5,059 bases of DNA from Thiotrichaceae bacterium (lineage in GTDB: Bacteria > Pseudomonadota > Gammaproteobacteria > Thiotrichales > Thiotrichaceae), in the NCBI GenBank assembly GCA_027008665.1, contig JALVEA010000051.1:1-5059 (forward strand). Reading direction: 5' to 3'. The number at the start of each line of letters is the position of its first letter. Position 1 is the first letter of the stretch. A model generated the notes under the pieces. It was not told the DNA's origin. It saw only the letters and a program-made list of their open reading frames with translations, and did no database searches. A program made the position numbers and the translations under genes. Shown piece by piece: positions 1 to 5,059 of this stretch.

Positions 1-188
1 TATTCCATCACGATACGTGCAGGAGCATCTGTATCACAGGCAATCCCTGCGAGTTCTTCAGGGCTAATATCCACGGGTGAGCCATTAAATGCTTGGCGAA
101 CTAGTAAGGGTTTTTGTTGCCAATAGTCATTTAAAAAATCTTGATAACTGAGACCGCCTAAAAGGGGCTGTTGGGTGTCAGGATTCAT
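1..188 (-). CDS. roxA: Cupin-type ribosomal protein L16 arginine hydroxylase (YcfD/RoxA-like), N-terminal part
   Basis: This is the first 62 codons of a gene read leftward and cut by the window edge. The start is ATG at 188-186, two bases after the purB stop. Visible residues include a motif FLNDYWQQKPLLVRQAF at about 18-34, then DISPEELAGIACD at about 40-52, which match the N-terminus of E. coli YcfD (FLERHWQKRP..., ISPDELAGLA). Members of that family are Fe(II)/2-oxoglutarate-dependent oxygenases of the JmjC/cupin fold that hydroxylate an arginine of ribosomal protein L16 in the cytoplasm. The metal-binding HxD...H residues lie beyond the edge, so catalysis cannot be confirmed here. E. coli ycfD also lies near purB, which supports the call. 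Tight spacing suggests co-transcription and translational coupling with purB; only a weak GAG-type ribosome site is seen inside the purB end. A related cupin with another substrate is the main alternative. Confidence 0.82.
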   Translation of the reverse strand, partial: MNPDTQQPLLGGLSYQDFLNDYWQQKPLLVRQAFNGSPVDISPEELAGIACDTDAPARIVME

Positions 189-190
189 AA

Positions 191-1576
191 TTAAATGCTC
201 TTTGCTTGCTTGATCGCATTACCAATATAATTAGCAGGTGTCATGGCAAGTAATCTATCTTTTGCCGCTAAGGGTATGTCTAGCTTATTAATAAATACTT
301 GTAGGTCTTTTGCGCTAATACGTTGCCCTCGTGTGAGTTGTTTTAATTTTTCATAGGGTTTTTCGATATGGTAGCGGCGCATAACGGTTTGTATTGGCTC
401 TGCTAATACTTCCCAATTATTATCCAGATCGGTTGCAAGTGCTGCCTCATTAACCTCTAATTTACTAATGCCTTTTAAGGTGGATTGAATCGCAATACTG
501 GTATGTCCTATGCCGACACCTAATGTTCTTAAAACGGTCGAGTCGGTTAAATCCCGTTGCCAACGTGAAATAGGTAATTTTTGTGATAAATGCTTCATCA
601 GCGAATTGGCAATCCCTGCATTGCCTTCTGCATTTTCAAAGTCAATCGGATTGACTTTATGTGGCATAGTTGAGGAACCGACTTCTCCTGTAATCACTTT
701 TTGTTTGAAGTAACCAATGGAAATATAACTCCAGATATCCCGACAAAAATCAATTAAAATAGTATTAAAGCGTACCGTTGCATCAAATAATTCAGCAATA
801 TAATCGTGCGGTTCAATTTGAATTGTGTAAGGGTTCCATTCAAGTCCGAGTGATTCCACAAAGTTTTTCGCAAATACCTCCCAATCAATCTCAGGATAAG
901 CACTGAGATGGGCATTATAATTACCAACAGCGCCATTGATTTTTCCGAGTAATGGGACTTGTTTAATTTGATCATATTGACGTTGTAATCGATAGACCGT
1001 ATTTGCCATTTCCTTACCTAATGTGGAAGGTGAAGCAGGTTGTCCATGCGTGCGGCATAGCATCGGTATTTCTGCATAATCATGTGCCATTATGGTGATT
1101 GCGCTGATAATCTGTTTAATTTCTTCTAATAAAACTGTTTCACGTCCTCCTTTTATCATAAGAGCATAGGAGAGATTATTAATATCTTCAGAAGTGCAAG
1201 CGAAGTGTATAAATTCACTCACTGCATGGATCTCCGCATTATCCGCAATTTTTTCTTTTAAAAAGTATTCAACCGCTTTTACATCATGGTTTGTTGTGCG
1301 TTCAATTTTTTTAACACGTTCGGCATCTGCTTCAGAAAAATGTTCTATGATATTTTCGAGATAAGCATTGGCTTTAGCAGAAAATTGAGGCACTTCATTA
1401 ATATCAGTATGTTGTGCAAGGGCTTGTAACCAGCGTATTTCAACTAAGACACGGTATTTTATTAATCCAAACTCGCTAAAATAAGGGCGTAATGCACTGG
1501 TTTTGCTGGCATAGCGACCATCAACAGGAGCAAGGGCGGTGAGGGTGGACGGGGTGTTAAAAGAAGATAGACTCAT
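191..1576 (-). CDS. purB: Adenylosuccinate lyase PurB
   Basis: PurB splits adenylosuccinate to AMP plus fumarate, and SAICAR to AICAR plus fumarate, in cytoplasmic purine synthesis; the family forms homotetramers of the fumarase/aspartase fold. From ATG at 1576-1574 the protein has 461 residues, close to the 456 of E. coli PurB, and it aligns along its whole length (TALAPVDGRY near the N-terminus, AMTPANYIGNAI near the C-terminus). Visible active-site elements are TTNHD (His97), TSEDINN (about 127-133), RTHGQPA with the general acid His177, and the signature loop GSSTMPHKVNP at 300-310 with the general base Ser301. The frame stays open upstream to a TTG at 1630, but those 18 extra residues are low-complexity and match no PurB extension, so the inner ATG followed by SLSSFNTPSTL is preferred. 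The ribosome site is weak. The downstream cupin gene follows after two bases. No PurR-type operator is evident. Confidence 0.97.
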   Translation of the reverse strand: MSLSSFNTPSTLTALAPVDGRYASKTSALRPYFSEFGLIKYRVLVEIRWLQALAQHTDINEVPQFSAKANAYLENIIEHFSEADAERVKKIERTTNHDVKAVEYFLKEKIADNAEIHAVSEFIHFACTSEDINNLSYALMIKGGRETVLLEEIKQIISAITIMAHDYAEIPMLCRTHGQPASPSTLGKEMANTVYRLQRQYDQIKQVPLLGKINGAVGNYNAHLSAYPEIDWEVFAKNFVESLGLEWNPYTIQIEPHDYIAELFDATVRFNTILIDFCRDIWSYISIGYFKQKVITGEVGSSTMPHKVNPIDFENAEGNAGIANSLMKHLSQKLPISRWQRDLTDSTVLRTLGVGIGHTSIAIQSTLKGISKLEVNEAALATDLDNNWEVLAEPIQTVMRRYHIEKPYEKLKQLTRGQRISAKDLQVFINKLDIPLAAKDRLLAMTPANYIGNAIKQAKSI

Positions 1577-1677
1577 AGGATAATTATTAGTATTTAAGTT
1601 TCCGACAAATTGGTATAAAAACACACACAAAACCCAACTAATTGATATATCATTAAATCAACGAGGGGAGAGTATTT

Positions 1678-1683
1678 TCTATA
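1678..1683 (-). promoter_or_regulatory. Possible -10 element of the purB promoter
   Basis: On the minus strand the hexamer TATAGA matches the sigma-70 -10 consensus at five of six positions and lies about 100 bases before the chosen purB start. At the usual 17-base spacing the -35 position falls in a T-rich stretch with poor agreement, so this is only the best candidate in an AT-rich region. Confidence 0.25.
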
Positions 1684-1700
1684 CTGCGTAAAGTGTCATG

Positions 1701-1728
1701 AAAAAAGGTTAAAAAATAAGTAAAAAAA
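1701..1728. other. Phased A-tracts (possible intrinsic bend)
   Basis: Three A-runs of 6, 6 and 7 bases lie at 1701-1706, 1711-1716 and 1722-1728, with centres about 10 and 11.5 bases apart, close to one helical turn. A-tracts in this phase are known to curve DNA. They lie between the two divergent genes, upstream of the candidate protease promoter and of the candidate purB -10. A role in promoter geometry or in binding a nucleoid protein is inferred. Confidence 0.45.
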
Positions 1729-1762
1729 TAATATAAACCTATATTTAGCTTGAAAATATAAG

Positions 1763-1791
1763 TTGAAGTACAACTATAGCTGGTTTAAATT
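1763..1791 (+). promoter_or_regulatory. Possible sigma-70 promoter of the protease-lepA operon
   Basis: A -35-like TTGAAG (1763-1768) and a -10-like TAAATT (1786-1791) are separated by 17 bases; each matches consensus at four of six positions. Transcription would start near 1798, leaving a leader of about 60 bases. An inverted repeat AGTTG-N5-CAACT (1761-1765 and 1771-1775) overlaps the -35 hexamer and could be a small operator, but five-base arms are easily found by chance in such DNA. A sigma-E type promoter, which drives degP in E. coli, was looked for and not recognised. Confidence 0.3.
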
Positions 1792-1812
1792 AGATTATTA
1801 ATAATTAATAGA

Positions 1813-1851
1813 GATGCCCTGCATTTTTTGCGAGATAAGTTGCAGAGTATT
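1813..1851 (+). promoter_or_regulatory. Predicted leader hairpin covering the protease ribosome binding site
   Basis: The 11-base arms 1813-1823 and 1841-1851 can pair at 10 positions (two of them G-U) around one C-A mismatch, with a 17-base loop. The inner five pairs are CTGCA with TGCAG. The only Shine-Dalgarno-like sequence before the ATG at 1857, GCAGAG at 1842-1847, lies wholly in the 3' arm, so the fold would hide it. Temperature- or ligand-dependent opening is a possibility inferred from position alone; the long AU-rich loop makes the stability uncertain. Confidence 0.3.
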
Positions 1852-1856
1852 CCAGC

Positions 1857-3272
1857 ATGAGTAATATCCCAATGGTTAAATTCTTAGCTATATGTACACT
1901 ATCATTGTTAACGACAGTGCTTAACGCGATGGAATTGCCTGATTTCGTCAAATTGGTTAAAGAGCATAGAGCTGCTGTAGTGAATATCAGTATTGAAAGA
2001 GAAGAATATCAACAGCAAAAAGTCTTACCCTATAAAAAAGAATTGCCAGAGGGTGATAATAATATTGGCAGGCATTCTTTTCAGGATGAAGAGCCTTTGA
2101 ACGAAGAACCTTTGGATGATGAACTAAGTTCTCTTGGTTCAGGTTTTATTCTATCTTCTGATGGCTATGTGGTAACAAATTACCATGTAGTGAGTGGCGC
2201 GGATAAAATTATCGTCAAGCTCAGTGATCGTCGTGAATTATCGGCAACGCTTATTGGTAGCGATAAACGTAGCGATATTGCTTTATTAAAAATTGAAGGT
2301 TCTCATTTCCCAGCGCTTAAAGTAGGAAGTTCCAGTGAACTGGAAGTAGGGGAATGGGTGGTTGCAATTGGTTCACCCTTTGGTTTTGATCATAGCGTTA
2401 CAGCAGGAATTGTAAGCGCAAAAGGACGCAGTTTACCTGAAGAAAACTATGTGCCATTTATTCAGACTGATGTTGCAATTAACCCCGGTAATTCAGGGGG
2501 GCCTTTATTTAATATGAAGGGTGAAGTGGTCGGAATTAACTCACAGATTTATAGCCAATCGGGGGGGTTTATGGGCGTTTCCTTTGCCATCCCTGCTGAT
2601 GTTGTAACTGATGTGGTGGGGCAACTTAAATCGACAGGGCGCGTTAGGCGTGGTTGGCTTGGTGTGTATATTCAGGAGGTTACGGTTGGTTTAGCGAAAT
2701 CTTTTGGTTTGAGTGAACCATCAGGGGCATTAATTGCTGAGGTGATTAAAAAAGGTCCTGCTGATTCAATATTAAAGCAGGGTGATATTGTGCTTGAATT
2801 TAATCATGAAAAAATAGATATGGCATCTGACTTAACCATTATTGTTGGTAGAACTGCTTTTGATAAAAAAATTGATGTGAAAATTCGCAGAGATGGTCAT
2901 ACACAAATCGTTAAACTAAAATTAGGTGAACTGCCACCCCCTAAAATAGTAAAAAAAGTGCAAAGCCACCCTAAACTAATTGTAAAAGCGAATACAGTGA
3001 TGGGAATGGAATTAGAAAATTTAAGCATTAAAAGTCGCCAAAAATTACAAATTAAAGAGGGGATACGTGTTGTATCGATCGGTCCAGGGGCAGCCTATAA
3101 AGCAGGGATGCAAGTAGGTGATATTATTAAAACATTTAACGGGCAATCAATAACCAGTATTAAGCAATTTAAACTTTTAGTCGATGGTTTGCCAAATTCA
3201 ACTCCTGTTGCAGCCTTGGTGTTACGTGATGGAATGGCACAATTTGTAGCCTTTCTAGTTGAGCATGAATAA
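1857..3272 (+). CDS. mucD: Periplasmic Do-type serine endoprotease/chaperone (DegP/DegQ/MucD, HtrA family)
   Basis: HtrA-family proteins degrade or refold misfolded proteins in the periplasm, usually as trimer-based oligomers. The 471 residues are typical of two-PDZ members (E. coli DegP precursor 474). Residues 1-24 look like a Sec signal peptide (hydrophobic core 7-22, likely cleavage after LNA). The trypsin-like domain spans about 30-260, with the triad His110 (TNYHVV), Asp140 (SDIALLKI) and Ser213 (GNSGGP), so it should be active. PDZ1 covers about 266-358 (starting GWLGV) and PDZ2 about 378-468 (GIRVVSIGPGAAYKAGMQVGD). The loop at about 47-91 is charged and carries a short EEPL repeat. 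The only cysteine is Cys13 in the signal peptide, so the mature form has none and lacks the loop disulfide of E. coli DegP. ATG 1857 is chosen over ATG 1872 because GCAGAG lies nine bases before it. The symbol rests on the lepA linkage seen for Pseudomonas mucD; degP or degQ would be equally defensible. Confidence 0.94.
   Translation: MSNIPMVKFLAICTLSLLTTVLNAMELPDFVKLVKEHRAAVVNISIEREEYQQQKVLPYKKELPEGDNNIGRHSFQDEEPLNEEPLDDELSSLGSGFILSSDGYVVTNYHVVSGADKIIVKLSDRRELSATLIGSDKRSDIALLKIEGSHFPALKVGSSSELEVGEWVVAIGSPFGFDHSVTAGIVSAKGRSLPEENYVPFIQTDVAINPGNSGGPLFNMKGEVVGINSQIYSQSGGFMGVSFAIPADVVTDVVGQLKSTGRVRRGWLGVYIQEVTVGLAKSFGLSEPSGALIAEVIKKGPADSILKQGDIVLEFNHEKIDMASDLTIIVGRTAFDKKIDVKIRRDGHTQIVKLKLGELPPPKIVKKVQSHPKLIVKANTVMGMELENLSIKSRQKLQIKEGIRVVSIGPGAAYKAGMQVGDIIKTFNGQSITSIKQFKLLVDGLPNSTPVAALVLRDGMAQFVAFLVEHE
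2088..2114 (+). repeat. Short tandem duplication in the protease LA-loop region
   Basis: Two 12-base units, gaagagcctttg at 2088-2099 and gaagaacctttg at 2103-2114, differ at one base and recur with a 15-base period. They encode EEPLNEEPL inside an acidic stretch at about residues 77-90. The multiple of three keeps the frame, as expected of a small in-frame duplication in a loop that tolerates length change. Confidence 0.6.
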
Positions 3273-3558
3273 AAAAATCAGTGAGGAAATAATCTCAAAT
3301 TCAAACACACTAATAGTGTATTATCGCCAAGGCTGTCATCTGTGTGAACAAATGCTAGTCTCTTTATATCAGCAACAGAAAATACATCAAAGCGGTGTTG
3401 CATTTGAGATTAAAATTATTGATATTGATAATAATCCTAAATTATTGCAACAATACAATGTTGATGTTCCCGTTGTGATGTACCAAGATGAAGTAATTTT
3501 TTATCATTTTTTTGATGAAAAAGAATTTAAATATACCTTAAAGAAAATGAAAAAGTGA
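3265..3558 (+). CDS. Glutaredoxin-like thiol-redox protein (DUF836-type)
   Basis: This is a small cytoplasmic protein of 97 residues with a thioredoxin-fold pattern: a beta strand TLIVYYRQG at about 15-23, the redox motif CHLC (Cys24 and Cys27), a following helix, a second strand FEIKIIDID at about 47-55, and the cis-proline motif DVPVV (Pro69) before YQDEVIFY. This matches the glutaredoxin-like DUF836 family, whose substrate is not established. It has no signal peptide, so it cannot directly serve the periplasmic protease beside it. ATG at 3265 overlaps the protease stop (ATGAATAA), favouring coupled translation; a TTG at 3259 would add two residues and is less likely. No clear Shine-Dalgarno sequence is present. 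It probably belongs to the same operon as the protease and lepA. A classical glutaredoxin is an alternative, but the CHLC motif in place of CPYC and the sequence context favour the DUF836-like group. Confidence 0.85.
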   Translation: MNKKISEEIISNSNTLIVYYRQGCHLCEQMLVSLYQQQKIHQSGVAFEIKIIDIDNNPKLLQQYNVDVPVVMYQDEVIFYHFFDEKEFKYTLKKMKK

Positions 3559-3567
3559 TAATACTTA

Positions 3568-5059
3568 ATGGCTGAAGCAAACCAAAATATACGAAATTTT
3601 TCCATCATAGCGCATATTGATCATGGTAAATCAACGCTTTCTGATCGTTTCATCCAGTATTGTGGTGGTTTGAGTGATCGAGAAATGGATTCGCAAGTGC
3701 TTGATTCAATGGATATTGAGCGAGAACGTGGTATTACGATTAAGGCACAAAGTGTCTCTTTAGACTATAAAGCACGAGACGGTAATATTTATCATCTTAA
3801 TTTTATTGATACCCCAGGACATGTTGATTTTTCCTATGAGGTTTCGCGCTCACTCTCTGCTTGTGAAGGTGCATTACTGGTTGTCGATGCATCGCAGGGT
3901 GTTGAAGCGCAAAGTGTTGCGAATTGCTATACCGCCATTGACCTTGATTTGGAAGTGGTGCCTGTTTTAAATAAGATTGATTTACCCGCAGCGGATGTTG
4001 ATCGCGTTAGTGTAGAAATTGAAGAAGTCATTGGCATTGATGCAACCGATGCCATTCATGTGAGCGCTAAAACAGGTCTTGGGATTGAGGATTTATTGGA
4101 ACAATTAGTGGAGCGTATTCCACCGCCTAAAGGTGATCCCGATGCACCATTGGAAGCGTTGATTATTGATTCATGGTTTGATAACTATCTAGGTGTCGTT
4201 TCTTTAGTACGCATCAAACAAGGACGCTTGCGTAAAAAGCAAAAAATTAAAGCCATGTCTACAGGAATGTCTTTTCAAGTAGATCGTGTTGGTGTTTATA
4301 CCCCTAAAAGTGTTGATCGTGAGACATTGGAAATTGGAGAGGTTGGCTTTGTTATTGCAGGTATTAAAGATATTGAAACCGCTAAAGTTGGCGATACCAT
4401 TACTGATTTAAAAAATCCAGCTAAAACCCCCTTAAAAGGATTTAAAGAAGTTCAGCCGCGTGTTTTTGCGGGCGTTTTCCCTGTGAATGCAGAAGATTTT
4501 GAAAATTTACGCGAAGCATTGGATAAATTGCATTTGAATGATGCATCACTGCATTATGAACCTGAAACCTCGGAAGCGTTAGGCTTTGGTTTTCGCTGTG
4601 GTTTTTTGGGTATGTTGCATATGGAAATCATTCAAGAGCGATTGGAGCGTGAATATAATTTAGATCTTATTACCACTGCGCCCACGGTTGTCTACGAAGT
4701 GGAACAAACTAATGGGGCAGTGATTGAAATTCATAATCCAGCCCAATTACCCGTAGTTAATAAAATTGAAGAAATACGTGAGCCTATTATTCGTGGCACT
4801 ATTATGTTGCCACAAGAATATGTAGGTAATGTGATTTCACTTTGTATAGAAAAGCGTGGTGTACAAAAAGACATGCGCTATTTAGGCGCTCAGGTAACCT
4901 TGTCCTATGATTTGCCATTGAGTGAAGTAGTATTGGATTTCTTTGATCGCTTAAAGTCTGTCAGCCGAGGCTATGCTTCTTTTGATTATGAGTTGGATCG
5001 ATTTGAGCCAGCCCCATTAGTTAAGGTTGATATTCTAATCAATGGCGATAGAGTTGATG
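3568..5059 (+). CDS. lepA: Elongation factor 4, LepA (translation GTPase), C-terminus missing
   Basis: LepA (EF4) is a ribosome-binding GTPase related to EF-G; back-translocation has been reported in vitro, and a role in initiation or 30S assembly has also been proposed. The 497 codons present run off the right edge; E. coli LepA has 599, so about 100 C-terminal residues, most of the LepA-specific tail domain, are outside. GTPase motifs are intact: G1 AHIDHGKST (15-23), G2 around RGITIKA with Thr57, G3 DTPGH (81-85, His85 equivalent to E. coli His81), G4 NKID (135-138) and G5 SAK (166-168). Domain II follows from about 185 (IIDSWFDNYLGVVSL), then the LepA-type regions FGFRCGFLGMLHMEIIQERLEREY and TTAPTVVYEV. 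The ATG at 3568 lies nine bases after the glutaredoxin-like gene and gives an N-terminus four residues longer than in E. coli. Only a weak AGTGA-like ribosome site precedes it. Confidence 0.97.
   Translation, partial: MAEANQNIRNFSIIAHIDHGKSTLSDRFIQYCGGLSDREMDSQVLDSMDIERERGITIKAQSVSLDYKARDGNIYHLNFIDTPGHVDFSYEVSRSLSACEGALLVVDASQGVEAQSVANCYTAIDLDLEVVPVLNKIDLPAADVDRVSVEIEEVIGIDATDAIHVSAKTGLGIEDLLEQLVERIPPPKGDPDAPLEALIIDSWFDNYLGVVSLVRIKQGRLRKKQKIKAMSTGMSFQVDRVGVYTPKSVDRETLEIGEVGFVIAGIKDIETAKVGDTITDLKNPAKTPLKGFKEVQPRVFAGVFPVNAEDFENLREALDKLHLNDASLHYEPETSEALGFGFRCGFLGMLHMEIIQERLEREYNLDLITTAPTVVYEVEQTNGAVIEIHNPAQLPVVNKIEEIREPIIRGTIMLPQEYVGNVISLCIEKRGVQKDMRYLGAQVTLSYDLPLSEVVLDFFDRLKSVSRGYASFDYELDRFEPAPLVKVDILINGDRVD

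Noticed and set aside
510..713. Open frame of 67 codons on the plus strand inside purB
   Set aside because: It lies antisense within a fully conserved purB coding region, has no recognisable motif and no ribosome site; it is a shadow of purB.
754..975. Open frame of 73 codons on the minus strand in another frame inside purB
   Set aside because: It overlaps conserved purB residues in a different frame, and its hydrophobic composition follows from the frame shift.
1698..1712. Tiny leader frame ATG-AAA-AAA-GGT-TAA on the plus strand, with a GGGGAG sequence upstream
   Set aside because: The purine-rich sequence is about 30 bases from the ATG, too far to act as a ribosome site, and the frame has four codons.
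1795..1804. Perfect 10-base palindrome TTATTAATAA, and a similar TGATATATCA at 1643-1652
   Set aside because: Both consist almost only of A and T in an AT-rich spacer, where such palindromes arise by chance; no matching operator is known to me.
1857..1895. Possible lipoprotein signal at Cys13 of the protease
   Set aside because: The residues before the cysteine are Leu-Ala-Ile, not a lipobox, and the hydrophobic core continues after it; an ordinary signal peptide fits better.
3559..3567. Possible promoter or terminator between the glutaredoxin-like gene and lepA
   Set aside because: The gap is only nine bases and has no inverted repeat or T-run, so read-through in one operon is the simpler view.

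Overview
This window is ordinary chromosomal housekeeping DNA from an AT-rich gammaproteobacterium. The evidence for that placement is gene content and order. A bifunctional-type adenylosuccinate lyase of the E. coli PurB class sits directly before a YcfD/RoxA-type cupin. A Do-type periplasmic protease sits upstream of lepA, an order resembling mucD-lepA in Pseudomonas. The encoded proteins read as close relatives of the E. coli PurB and LepA families. I cannot name the genus; a sulfur-oxidising, methylotrophic or intracellular lineage would fit the base composition, but that is a guess.

Layout: two divergent transcription units share a 280-base AT-rich intergenic region (1577-1856). Leftward (minus strand) run purB (191-1576) and, two bases after its stop, the start of a cupin-type ribosomal protein hydroxylase gene, cut by the left edge (1-188). 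Rightward run a DegP/DegQ/MucD-like serine protease (1857-3272), a small glutaredoxin-like protein (3265-3558) whose start overlaps the protease stop by eight bases, and lepA (3568 to the right edge), which lacks about its last 100 codons. Spacings of -8 and +9 bases point to one operon.

Function: the leftward unit joins purine synthesis to a ribosome-modifying oxygenase. The rightward unit joins envelope protein quality control, a thiol-redox protein of unknown target, and a ribosome-associated translation GTPase. No mobile element, RNA gene, CRISPR array or phage gene is visible, and I found no undescribed system. The points most worth checking are a predicted hairpin that would bury the ribosome binding site of the protease, phased A-tracts in the divergent promoter region, and the conserved but unexplained glutaredoxin-like protein between the protease and lepA.
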